Shown: positions 57,036 through 64,000 of the stretch, piece after piece
How positions within the stretch are numbered: the first letter of the stretch is position 1
How the letters are laid out: every line of letters starts with the position of its first letter
Assembly (NCBI GenBank): GCA_009701885.1
Contig: WLJH01000007.1
Location: 1 to 64,000 of the forward strand
Length of the DNA: 64,000 nt
Reading direction: 5' to 3'
Origin: Actinomycetota bacterium
GTDB lineage: Bacteria > Actinomycetota > Actinomycetes > Propionibacteriales > Nocardioidaceae
Notes under the pieces: model-generated
Told to the model about the DNA's origin: nothing
Database searches by the model: none
What the model saw: only the letters and a program-made list of their open reading frames with translations
Translations under genes and position numbers: made by a program

Positions 57036-58544
57036 GTGACGGAGTCTCCCGCCCGGCTGGGCCGCTACGCCGTGCGGCGGCGCCTGGGCTCCGGCGCCTT
57101 CGCCACGGTCTGGCTGGCCTACGACGAGCAGCTCGACTGTCCGGTCGCGGTGAAGGTGCTGGCCGAGAACTGGGCCGACGACGGCGAGGTGCACCGGCGG
57201 TTCCTGGAGGAGGGCCGGTTCCTGCGACGGGTGGAGTCGCCGTACGTCGTGCCGGTCTACGACGCCGGCGAGCTGCCCGACGGGCGGCCCTACCTCGTGA
57301 TGGCCTTCGCCGACCAGGGCACGCTCGCCGACCGGGTGCGTGGCGTCGTCGCCGCCGGCGAGCCGTTCACGGCAGGGCAGGCGCTCACGGTGCTGCGCCA
57401 GGTCGGGTCGGGGCTGCAGGCGCTGCACGACCGGGGGGTCCTGCACCGCGACGTGAAGCCGGCCAACGTGCTGTTCCGCACCACCGACGGAGCGGCCGGC
57501 GCCGAGGTGCGCGCGCTGCTCGGCGACCTCGGGCTCGGCAAGGCGCTGGACGCCTCCTCGCGGCTCACGATGGTCGCGGGCACGCCGTCCTACGTCGCTC
57601 CCGAGCAGGCGCAGGCGGAGTCGCCGGACGCCCGCGCGGACCAGTACTCCCTCGGCGCGCTCGCCTACCTCCTGCTCTCCGGTCGGCCGGCCTTCCGGTT
57701 CGAGACGCTGCGCCAGGCCGCCGACCCCGCGCCCCCGGACCCGTTGCCGGGTCACCCGGCCGCGGTCGACGCCGTCGTACGCCGGGCGCTGGCGCGCGAG
57801 CGCGAGGAGCGCTGGCCCGACGTGGCGACCTTCGTGGCCGCCGTCGAGGACGCCCTCGGCTGCCCCGTCGACGGCCCGACCCTGCCGTGGCTGCCGCTCG
57901 ACCCCGACCTCACGCACGCCGGCCCCGCCCCCTCGATCGGCACCGGCGGCGAGCAGGCCCTGTCCGGGGTCCGTCCCGCGAGGAGCGTCGACGACGAGCG
58001 GACATCGCGGCGTCGCTGGCCGTACGTCGCCGCAGCCCTGGTCCTCGGGACTGCGGCCGCGGTCGGTGCCTTCGCGGGTGCCCGGGCGCTGGCCGTCGAG
58101 CGGGTCCCGGACCTCGCGGTGGTCGCCGACGCCTCGGGGACCCTCGAGGCCGAGGTGCCGGGCGGCTGGACCCGGGTCACGGGCGAGGCCGGCTGGACCG
58201 CCCCGCAGGACGACGGGACCTACCCCGCGCTGTCGGTCGGCTCCGAGGCCGGCTGGACCGAGGAGTCCTCGGCCGGCCACGGGGTCTTCCTCGCCCTGAT
58301 GCCCGGCACGGACCTGCCCGAGCGGATGCCGGGCCACCCCGAGTGCGACTCCGCCGCCCCGCCGTACTCCGGCTCCGACACCCAGCCCTCCCGCACCGTC
58401 GTCCACTCCGGCTGCCCCGGCGGCGTGACCGTCGAGCGGGTCGTCCAGGTCGCGGCCGACCGGGTCCTGTGGGTGCAGGTCCGCAGCCCCGACACCGCCA
58501 CCGCCAACCGCGTCCTCGACTCCGTCACCACCCGCGGCATCTGA
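57036..58544 (+). CDS. Receptor-type Ser/Thr protein kinase
   Basis: A 502-residue kinase. The Gly loop is LGSGAFATVW and the ATP lysine VAVKVLAEN. The catalytic loop is VLHRDVKPANVLF. GDLGLGKAL stands for the usual DFG (DLG here), followed by TMVAGTPSYVAPEQ. A Pro/Gly juxtamembrane stretch, one transmembrane helix (VAAALVLGTAAAVGAFAGARA, about 335-355) and a 150-residue extracytoplasmic domain without PASTA repeats follow, containing cysteines in HPECDSAAPPYSGSD and HSGCPGG. ATG 57018 is an alternative start. The ligand is unknown. Confidence 0.9.
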   Translation: MTESPARLGRYAVRRRLGSGAFATVWLAYDEQLDCPVAVKVLAENWADDGEVHRRFLEEGRFLRRVESPYVVPVYDAGELPDGRPYLVMAFADQGTLADRVRGVVAAGEPFTAGQALTVLRQVGSGLQALHDRGVLHRDVKPANVLFRTTDGAAGAEVRALLGDLGLGKALDASSRLTMVAGTPSYVAPEQAQAESPDARADQYSLGALAYLLLSGRPAFRFETLRQAADPAPPDPLPGHPAAVDAVVRRALAREREERWPDVATFVAAVEDALGCPVDGPTLPWLPLDPDLTHAGPAPSIGTGGEQALSGVRPARSVDDERTSRRRWPYVAAALVLGTAAAVGAFAGARALAVERVPDLAVVADASGTLEAEVPGGWTRVTGEAGWTAPQDDGTYPALSVGSEAGWTEESSAGHGVFLALMPGTDLPERMPGHPECDSAAPPYSGSDTQPSRTVVHSGCPGGVTVERVVQVAADRVLWVQVRSPDTATANRVLDSVTTRGI

Positions 58545-58737
58545 CGCCGACCCGCCCCGTCTTCGACGCCGACCCGCCCCGTGTTCGTGGGTGACCCGCC
58601 CCGTCTTCGTTGCCGATCCGGCGAATCTTCCGGCGCCCCGAAGCAGCGACGGGTCAGCGCCGAAGTCGCGACGGGTCGGCGCCGAAGTGGCGACGGGTCG
58701 GCGCCGAAGTGGCGACGGGTCAGCGGAGCCCGGGTCA
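58543..58737. repeat. Facing 22-bp repeat arrays between kinase and amidohydrolase genes
   Basis: Units start at 58543, 58565, 58587 and 58609 (core GACGCCGACCCGCCCCGT). Inverted units show CGAAG at 58639, 58661, 58683 and 58705 (core GACGGGTCGGCGCCGAAG). All steps are 22 bp. The kinase TGA (58542-58544) lies at the outer edge of the first arm and the amidohydrolase stop (58737-58735) at the edge of the other. Confidence 0.87.
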
Positions 58738-60240
58738 GGCGAGGGTGGAGTGGACCTGCCGCCCGGCGACCCAGGTGCCGGCGACGGTGACGGCGCGGAG
58801 GTGGGCGGCCGCCTGCGCGGGGGAGTCGTACGCCGCCAGCGGGTCGTGGTCGAGGAGCGCAAGGTCCCCGAGCGACCCGACCCCGACCGTCCCGGCGCCG
58901 TCGACCGAGGCGCGCAGGACCTCGAGCGGGGTCAGCGCCTGCTCCCCGTGCCAGGCCTCCCGCTCGTCCCCGGACCGGTGGACCGCGGCCGCCATGGCCA
59001 GCCACGGGTCGAGCGGGCTGACCGGGGCGTCCGAGCCGAGCGCGAGCTCCACGCCGTCGTCGAGCATCCACCGGAAGGCGAAGCACCGAGCCGACCGCTC
59101 GCCCCAGATCCGCTCGGTCAGGTCGCGGTCGTCGAGCAGGTGCGCGGGCTGCACGCTGGCCCGGATGCCCAGCCGCGCCATCTCGCGCACGTCACCGCGG
59201 TTGACCATCTGTGCGTGCTCGATCGAGCCCCGAGCGCCGGTCTCGGCGTACGACGCCAGCGCCTCGGCGACGGCGGCGTCGCCGATCGCATGCGTGGCCA
59301 CCTCGAGCCCGTGTGCGTGGGCCCGGGCGAGCAGGGAGCGCAGCTCGGCACCCGACAGGTTGGGCTGACCGGCGGGGTACTCCAGCCGGTAGGCGTCGCC
59401 GTACGGCTCGCAGCACCACGCCGTGCGGGTGTTGAGCGAGCCGTCGCTGATGATCTTCAGCGGCCCCATCACCAGCCGGTCGTCGCCGGGCACCAGCGGG
59501 TCGCCCGTGCGCAGCCCGCGGGCCAGCACGTCGTCGAGCCCCTCGGCGTACGTCGCCATGCGGACCCGGAGCACGTCGGCGCCCTCGGCCCACCGCTCCT
59601 GCCACTCCGGCACGCCGCCGGACCACTCGAAGTCGGCGAGCCCGACGACACCCATGGACGCGGCGTGGTCGAGGGTGCGGCGGTAGGCCTCGGGGCTGGT
59701 GCCGTCGTCGCCGACGAGCGTGGAGAGCCGGGCCATCGCCGCGAACCACTCGGACTCGCGCACCACGGAGTCCCGCACCGGCAGGGCGAAGTGCAGCAGG
59801 GCGGGGGTGTTGAGCCAGGCGTGGTGGGCGTCGCCCGAGATCAGCACGACGGGGGTGTCGCCCGAGACCGCGTCGAGCTCGGAGACGGTGACCTCGCGCT
59901 CCCAGCCGGCGGAGCGGTGGCCCCAGCCGATGACGGGGAGGTCGGGGTACTCGCCCACCCGCTCGGCCACCAGGGCCGTGGCGTCCTCGGGAGAGCGCGC
60001 GCCGGCCAGGTCGAGCCGGCCGGAGGTCAGCGTCCACTGGGCCAGGTGCACGTGCTGGTCCCACAGCCCCGGCACCAGCCAGCGGCCGTCGGCGCGCACC
60101 TCCTCGGCCCCGGCAGGCCGCTCGAGAGCGGGACCGACGGCGCTCACGCGACCGCCCTCGACGAGGACGTCGACGGGGTCGGCGGGAGCCTCGGTGGTCA
60201 CCGGGACCAGGCGCGCGCCGCGCAGGATCAGGCTGCTCAT
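58735..60240 (-). CDS. Amidohydrolase family 3 protein (YtcJ-like)
   Basis: A 501-residue metal-dependent amidohydrolase. N-terminal beta sandwich: VDVLVEGGRVSAVGPALE. Metal site: LVPGLWDQHVHLAQW. LKIISDGSLNTRTAW follows, then GLEVATHAIGDAAVAEAL, RGSIEHAQMVNRGDV, ALGSDAPVSPLDPW and GSLGDLALLDHDPL. The substrate is unknown, probably an N-acyl or cyclic amide. ATG 60240 is supported by TATCGT 7 nt upstream. The longer frame to 61002 is a shadow. Confidence 0.9.
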   Translation of the reverse strand: MSSLILRGARLVPVTTEAPADPVDVLVEGGRVSAVGPALERPAGAEEVRADGRWLVPGLWDQHVHLAQWTLTSGRLDLAGARSPEDATALVAERVGEYPDLPVIGWGHRSAGWEREVTVSELDAVSGDTPVVLISGDAHHAWLNTPALLHFALPVRDSVVRESEWFAAMARLSTLVGDDGTSPEAYRRTLDHAASMGVVGLADFEWSGGVPEWQERWAEGADVLRVRMATYAEGLDDVLARGLRTGDPLVPGDDRLVMGPLKIISDGSLNTRTAWCCEPYGDAYRLEYPAGQPNLSGAELRSLLARAHAHGLEVATHAIGDAAVAEALASYAETGARGSIEHAQMVNRGDVREMARLGIRASVQPAHLLDDRDLTERIWGERSARCFAFRWMLDDGVELALGSDAPVSPLDPWLAMAAAVHRSGDEREAWHGEQALTPLEVLRASVDGAGTVGVGSLGDLALLDHDPLAAYDSPAQAAAHLRAVTVAGTWVAGRQVHSTLA

Positions 60241-60247
60241 GGGCGCG

Positions 60248-60253
60248 ACGATA
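60248..60253 (-). promoter_or_regulatory. -10 hexamer TATCGT, leaderless start
   Basis: Minus strand TATCGT lies 7 nt before the amidohydrolase ATG. Confidence 0.5.
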
Positions 60254-60308
60254 GGCACCACCGGGTCACGACCCGAAAACCGCCGTGGGCCCGGCGCACG
60301 GACCCGGT

Positions 60309-60314
60309 TACGGT
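60309..60314 (+). promoter_or_regulatory. -10 hexamer TACGGT, leaderless start
   Basis: TACGGT lies 7 nt before GTG 60322 and decides the start of that gene. Confidence 0.55.
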
Positions 60315-60321
60315 GACGCCC

Positions 60322-60975
60322 GTGGACGCACGCAGGCTCGGGCTCGCGGCGCTCGCGGTCGTCCTGCTCGCGGCCGCCGGCGCGGCCCTGGGGTACGCCG
60401 CCGGGCTCGAGACCCCGGAGCCGTTGGTCGTCGACGCCGTACCCGTCGCGGCCGCCGACCCGGCGTACCCGCGCGACCCCGTGCTGCGGGTGCTCCCCGA
60501 CCCCGACGACCCCCCGCTGCGACCCGGGCTGCCCACCGAGCGCGTGGTCGTGGGTGCCAGCCCGTTCTCCGTGGCGCTGCCGGTGCCGCGCGGCTGGGTG
60601 CGCTCCGACGCCACCGCGGGCGAGACCCGCTTCTACCCCGAGGCGCCCACCGACGACACCGTCGGCGGCTACTTCGTGCGCGTGCGGCTGGTGGGCAACC
60701 AGTACCTCTCGGTGCCGGCCCAGCTCGACGCGCGGCTCGAGGCGCTGTCGACCGCGAGCGGGATCGAGGACCTCACCCTGGAGTCCCGCTCCTTCGACGC
60801 CCTGGTGGTCTCGTACGTCGCCGACGGCTACCGCCGGGTGGCGATGGAGCAGTTCGTCGCGCCGCCGGGCGAGGAGGTCGCCTCGGCGTACGTCGCCGTG
60901 ATCGGCCGCGAGCGCGACCGCGACGGCCTCGCCGACCTGCTGGACCGGCTCACGAGCGGCCTGCGCTTCGAGTGA
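60322..60975 (+). CDS. Hypothetical membrane-anchored extracytoplasmic protein
   Basis: 217 residues. One N-terminal transmembrane anchor (LGLAALAVVLLAAAGAALGYAAG, about 7-30) precedes a Pro/Asp-rich stalk and a soluble domain with SPFSVALPVPRGWVRSDATAGETRFYPEAPT and EEVASAYVAVIGRERDRDGLADLL. The layout, V.LP.GW then a residue-rich beta domain, recalls the outer domain of the kinase at 57036-58544 (EAEVPGGWTRV). I do not recognise a family. GTG 60313 is also in frame but overlaps the -10. Confidence 0.75.
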   Translation: MDARRLGLAALAVVLLAAAGAALGYAAGLETPEPLVVDAVPVAAADPAYPRDPVLRVLPDPDDPPLRPGLPTERVVVGASPFSVALPVPRGWVRSDATAGETRFYPEAPTDDTVGGYFVRVRLVGNQYLSVPAQLDARLEALSTASGIEDLTLESRSFDALVVSYVADGYRRVAMEQFVAPPGEEVASAYVAVIGRERDRDGLADLLDRLTSGLRFE

Positions 60976-61015
60976 GCCGGGCCCTCCCGGCCCGAGCAGC
61001 ACGGGCCCGGACGCA

Positions 61016-61061
61016 GCACTGGCCCGGACGGTCGAGGGAGGGCGACCGTCCGGGCCAGTGC
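61016..61061. terminator. Strong bidirectional terminator hairpin
   Basis: A perfect 19-bp stem (GCACTGGCCCGGACGGTCG with its complement) has an 8-nt purine loop, between convergent genes. It is the longest perfect simple hairpin I see in the window. Confidence 0.85.
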
Positions 61062-61073
61062 CCGGGGGATGGA

Positions 61074-61706
61074 TCAGGGCAGGTCGACGGGGCGCAGCAC
61101 GCGGTTGATGGCGTGGGCCAGCTGGTTGGCCTGGGCGTTGATGTCCGTGACCGTCACGCGGGGGTCGGCGTCGGAGGCGTCGGCGTCCTCGAGGGTGATC
61201 TTCGAGCCGTCGACGCGCACGGTGACCGAGCCGCCCCCGGCGGTCTCGACGGCCTGGTCGTCGGCAGCGACGACCGCGGTGGAGTCGAGCTTGGAGCCGG
61301 CCACCACGTGGTAGAGCAGGACGGCCTCGATGGTGTCGACGTCGACCGCACCGGCGAGGGCCTTGAACGCCTTGCGTTCGCTCTGGCCGGCGGCGGGCTC
61401 GACGAGGTCGCGGGCCAGACGGCGGAAGGCCAGGTCGGTCGGCGCGAACGCGGTCAGCGTCTGGGTGCCGTCGGCCAGCAGGGCCACGGGGCTGTCGGGC
61501 TTGGCGGCCAGCACCACCCGCACGACGCGGTCGAGCACGTCGAAGTCCCGCTGGTTGCGGTCGAACTTGTTGCCGTCGGCGGCCAGGACCTCGGCGAGGC
61601 TGGTGTCGGTCTCGTCGGCGGAGGCCGGGGCCGAGGTCGCGAGGGCGCCGGTGACGGCGAGGGCGGCCACGGAGCCGAGGGCGGCGGTACGGCGGAGGAA
61701 GGACAT
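61074..61706 (-). CDS. Secreted fasciclin-domain protein, copy 2
   Basis: 210 residues. A signal peptide (ALGSVAALAVTGALATSAPASA) without lipobox is followed by one FAS1 domain: NQRDFDVLDRVVRVVLAAKP, TQTLTAFAPTDLAFRRLARDL, VDTIEAVLLYHVVAGSKLDS and INRVLRPVDLP. Unlike fasciclin 1 it has no acidic linker or lipid anchor and should be released. It carries a SigK-type promoter 52 kb from the sigK locus, which mirrors the mycobacterial situation where the MPT70/MPT83 genes are unlinked to sigK. Confidence 0.92.
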   Translation of the reverse strand: MSFLRRTAALGSVAALAVTGALATSAPASADETDTSLAEVLAADGNKFDRNQRDFDVLDRVVRVVLAAKPDSPVALLADGTQTLTAFAPTDLAFRRLARDLVEPAAGQSERKAFKALAGAVDVDTIEAVLLYHVVAGSKLDSTAVVAADDQAVETAGGGSVTVRVDGSKITLEDADASDADPRVTVTDINAQANQLAHAINRVLRPVDLP

Positions 61707-61756
61707 GGTGGAACCTTTCCGAGTAGGGGTGTTGATGTGCTCAACCTGTGTCCGTG

Positions 61757-61784
61757 CTTCGGACCCGCCCGACCACCCGGATGG
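61757..61784 (-). promoter_or_regulatory. SigK-type promoter of fasciclin 2
   Basis: Minus strand CCATCC (61784-61779), 16-nt spacer, CCGAAG (61762-61757), about 50 nt before the ATG at 61706. The GAAAGG ribosome site lies just before the start. Confidence 0.75.
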
Positions 61785-61863
61785 GTGGGATCTCCACGGG
61801 ATGTGGAGATCCCTGTTGAGAAATTCCTGAGAGCGGCGACCGTGGTCGCACGCCCGGTGCGCC

Positions 61864-62808
61864 TCAGCGCTCCAGCAGCCGCAGGATCTCCTGGGCGACG
61901 GCCTCCTGGTGGGCGGCGAAGGGGTGGAAGGCCAGCGCCTGGCCCTCGACGGTCTCCTTGCCGGCGATCCACGGGTCGTCGGAGCACACGTGGTGGCCCT
62001 CGGAGAGGGCGTAGGCGTCGACGTACTCCGCCCCGCCCTTGCGGGCGCCCTCCTCCAGGGCCTCGGCGAGCCCGCGGTTCATGGTGCGCGCGAAGGCCAG
62101 GTCCCCGTCGGCGATGGGCAGCGCCGGGCAGGCGCGGTCGCCCTGCGGGACGATCTGCGGGTAGCCGACGACGAGGATCCGGGCCTCGGGCGCCCGCCCA
62201 CGGACGCCCTGGACGACCGAGGAGATCCGCTCCTCGATCTTGGCCAGCACCTCCGGGCCGTCCTCGGAGGCGACGTCGGTGCAGGGGCTGCCTTCGGGGT
62301 CGGTCGAGGCGACCTGGGCGCACCCGCCGACGAAGGTCGAGAAGAGGCCGAAGTCGTTGCCGCCGATCGAGACCGTCACCAGCGAGGTGTCCTCGGTGAC
62401 CGCCTGCAGCTGCGGCGGGCGGCTCAGGCCGTCGAAGGTCCGCTGGACCCCGATCAGCGAGGTGGTGTCGGCGCCGGCGCAGCTGACGTCCTCGAGCTGG
62501 GTGCCCTCGAGCGCGGCTGCCACCAGCGAGGGGTAGTTGCCGCTCGAGCGCAGGCAGCCGTCCTGGGGGTCGGTCTCGGGCACCAGGGGCGCGGAGGTGT
62601 AGGAGTCGCCGATAGCGACGTAGCGGGGGTACTCGGCGGTCGCGGAGGCATCCTCGGACGCATCCGTCGTGGCGGGGTCCGAGGCCGAGGGCGAGTCCGA
62701 CCCGGAGCCGGAGGGCTGCTCGGAGGCGTCCTCGCCGCACCCGACCAGGGCGACGGACAGGACCGTGGCGGCCAGGAGGCGGGGCAGGGCTCGGGGAAGG
62801 GCTCGCAT
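61864..62808 (-). CDS. SGNH/GDSL hydrolase lipoprotein
   Basis: 314 residues. Lipobox VALVGCGED; Ser/Asp/Ala-rich linker (about 26-58). Hydrolase block I is VAIGDSYTSAPL (nucleophile Ser), block III VSIGGNDFG and block V DDPW...FHPFAAHQ, with a His in place. Cysteines in DGCLRSSG, VSCAGAD, GGCAQV, SPCTDV, RACPAL and HHVCSDD give three likely disulfides, as in Streptomyces SGNH lipases. It is probably an exported esterase. ATG 62808 is supported by TACGTT 6 nt upstream. Confidence 0.9.
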   Translation of the reverse strand: MRALPRALPRLLAATVLSVALVGCGEDASEQPSGSGSDSPSASDPATTDASEDASATAEYPRYVAIGDSYTSAPLVPETDPQDGCLRSSGNYPSLVAAALEGTQLEDVSCAGADTTSLIGVQRTFDGLSRPPQLQAVTEDTSLVTVSIGGNDFGLFSTFVGGCAQVASTDPEGSPCTDVASEDGPEVLAKIEERISSVVQGVRGRAPEARILVVGYPQIVPQGDRACPALPIADGDLAFARTMNRGLAEALEEGARKGGAEYVDAYALSEGHHVCSDDPWIAGKETVEGQALAFHPFAAHQEAVAQEILRLLER

Positions 62809-62814
62809 GGCGCG

Positions 62815-62820
62815 AACGTA
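62815..62820 (-). promoter_or_regulatory. -10 hexamer TACGTT, leaderless start
   Basis: Minus strand TACGTT lies 6 nt before the GDSL lipoprotein ATG. Confidence 0.5.
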
Positions 62821-62884
62821 CCCGCCGCCGCCCGGGGCACCGACCGGGTGAAGGCGCCCGGGCGGCGCGCTCGAGCCGACGCGC

Positions 62885-64000
62885 TCACGCCAGGGCGATG
62901 GTCAGCGCCAGCACTGTCCCCGGGTCGTCCAGCCGTTCGCCGTACAGCTCGCGCAGCTGCTGCATCCGGTATCGCACCGTCTGCGGGTGCACGAACAGCT
63001 CCGCCGCGACGTCCTCGCGGCGGCCGTGGTGCAGCAGCCACGAGCGCAGCGTCTCGGTGAGCTTCTCGGCCTGCGCGGGCCGCAGGTCGGCGAGCGGTGC
63101 CAGGACCTGGGCGCGCAGGTCGGCGCGCCCCTCGGGGTCGGCGTCCAGCACCAGCCTCGGCAGGTCGGCCTCGGTGTCGGGGCCGAGCCCGGCCTCCCGG
63201 GCCCGCACCGCCCGGTCGTACGACGAGCGCACCTCCAGCCACGGCCGCGCGGGCCCCACGACGGCCTCGCGGTCGCGCACGGCCCGCAGCAGGCCGGCGC
63301 GGGCGCGGCCGTGGGCCTCCGGCACGAGCAGCAGCTCGACCCCCTCGATCCCGGGCACCTCGGGGACCTCGATGGTCGCGGCGCTGACCGCGCCGAGCAC
63401 CGGGCGCGCCTGCGACTCCGGCACCAGCACGGCGGTCAGGGTGGTGGGCGGCTCCCACTCCGCCGCCGCCGCGGCCTCGAGCGTGGCCTCGGCGGTCGAG
63501 CCGTCGAGCAGGTGCCGGGCCACCCGCTCCAGCAGCCGCTGCCGCACGCGCCCGCTGGTGGCCAGCTCGTCGGTGTGCCCGGCGGCGGAGGCGGCCGACA
63601 GCTCGTCGATGAAGGCGAAGGTCAGCTCGGCGAAGCCGCCCACGGCCTCGGCGTCCATGCCGGCCCCGATCGCGGCGGTGGACAGCTCGCGCCAGGAGAC
63701 CCGGGCACCGATCCGGTAGGCCGAGAGCAGCGCGTCGGTGCTCCGGCCGCTGCGCGCCTCGCCCCGACCGAGCTGGTAGGCGCCCTCCACCGCGGGCGCG
63801 GTGGGGGTGCGGGGATCGGTGCCGCGGCGACCGCTGGCCAGGGAGAGGAACCCGCTGAGCGCCAGCTGCACCGCGCTGCGGATCGTGTCGCCCATCGAGC
63901 CGGCCAGGGCGTTCTCGTAGGCCGGCACCTCGTCGATGATCGCGGCCACGACCTGCTCGGCGACCCGCGGGAGGTCGGCGCGCATCCGGGCCGCGGCCTG
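62885..64000 (-). CDS. PucR-family transcriptional regulator, start beyond window
   Basis: The frame is open to the window edge (about 371 residues visible). The N-terminal visible part, QAAARMRADLPRVAEQVVAAIIDEVPAYENAL, is typical of RsbRD-like domains of PucR regulators and continues upstream. The middle is GGDEF-like and diverged. The C-terminal CdaR/PucR helix-turn-helix has LTETLRSWLLHHGRREDVAAELFVHPQTVRYRMQQLRELYG. The gene is cut at the 5' side by the window. Its targets are unknown; PucR proteins often control catabolic or lipid genes nearby. Confidence 0.88.
   Translation of the reverse strand, partial: QAAARMRADLPRVAEQVVAAIIDEVPAYENALAGSMGDTIRSAVQLALSGFLSLASGRRGTDPRTPTAPAVEGAYQLGRGEARSGRSTDALLSAYRIGARVSWRELSTAAIGAGMDAEAVGGFAELTFAFIDELSAASAAGHTDELATSGRVRQRLLERVARHLLDGSTAEATLEAAAAAEWEPPTTLTAVLVPESQARPVLGAVSAATIEVPEVPGIEGVELLLVPEAHGRARAGLLRAVRDREAVVGPARPWLEVRSSYDRAVRAREAGLGPDTEADLPRLVLDADPEGRADLRAQVLAPLADLRPAQAEKLTETLRSWLLHHGRREDVAAELFVHPQTVRYRMQQLRELYGERLDDPGTVLALTIALA

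Noticed and set aside
1..64000. tRNA, rRNA or riboswitch genes
   Set aside because: I found no tRNA-like cloverleaf with a CCA-adjacent T-loop consensus, no rRNA segments and no recognisable riboswitch core. A tRNAscan and Rfam search would settle this.

Overview
This window comes from a very GC-rich actinobacterium. Nocardioides or another Nocardioidaceae member fits best. The reasons are the high GC content in coding and non-coding DNA, many GTG starts, many apparently leaderless genes, a mycobacterial-type SigK/RskA locus, a TNNAACNNGTTNNA (KstR-type) operator and a SipW-type secretion operon. This is inference from gene content; no rRNA or tRNA gene is present to confirm it.

Layout. Positions 1-1,550: the 5' end of an IS1182-like transposase cut by the window edge, two small membrane proteins and a decayed Rieske fragment. 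Positions 1,552-11,008: one minus-strand block that looks like a complete SigK stress regulon. In transcription order it holds a membrane molybdopterin oxidoreductase, a fasciclin lipoprotein, SigK, RskA, an FAD oxidoreductase fused to DUF1365, two cyclopropane/methyl fatty-acid synthase homologues and a DUF1295 protein. A second fasciclin gene at 61 kb carries the same promoter signature. Positions 11-20.5 kb: enoyl-CoA hydratase, secreted sulfatase, HelD-like RNA polymerase-recycling ATPase, lipoprotein, large LuxR-type regulator and a secreted repeat protein. Positions 20.7-26.2 kb: three chorismate enzymes (PhzE-type, PabA, PabB) and zwf. Positions 26.2-40.4 kb: rhodanese, thioesterase, sulfotransferase, an MprAB-like two-component system, PQQ-type sugar dehydrogenase, fructosamine kinase, tyrosine phosphatase, VanZ, HisC-type aminotransferase, glutathionyl-hydroquinone-reductase-like protein, TPR lipoprotein, a collagen-like protein, DUF2945 and SRPBCC proteins.

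Positions 40.6-44.3 kb: a branched-chain/2-oxo acid dehydrogenase operon (E1 alpha, E1 beta, E2). Positions 44.4-46.8 kb: a SipW-type signal peptidase with three alternate-signal-peptide surface proteins. Positions 46.9-64 kb: an SDR resembling 3-alpha-hydroxysteroid dehydrogenase with a KstR-like operator, an ABC permease plus an unusual secreted-hydrolase/ABC-ATPase fusion, a carboxyltransferase, an epimerase, a truncated TauD gene, an M1 metallopeptidase with its own ECF-like sigma factor, a Ser/Thr kinase, an amidohydrolase, fasciclin 2, a GDSL lipoprotein and a PucR regulator cut by the right edge.

Two non-coding themes stand out. First, several gene 3' ends carry locus-specific short repeats. 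At three of them (1.5, 54.9 and 58.6 kb) the period is exactly 22 bp, the adjacent stop codons lie inside the repeat, and at two of them two arms face each other. Second, perfect palindromes occur inside reading frames: a nested 181-bp palindrome in pabB and hairpin-rich linkers in the E2 gene. At least sixteen genes have a TANNNT-like hexamer 6-8 nt before the start codon, the signature of leaderless transcription.
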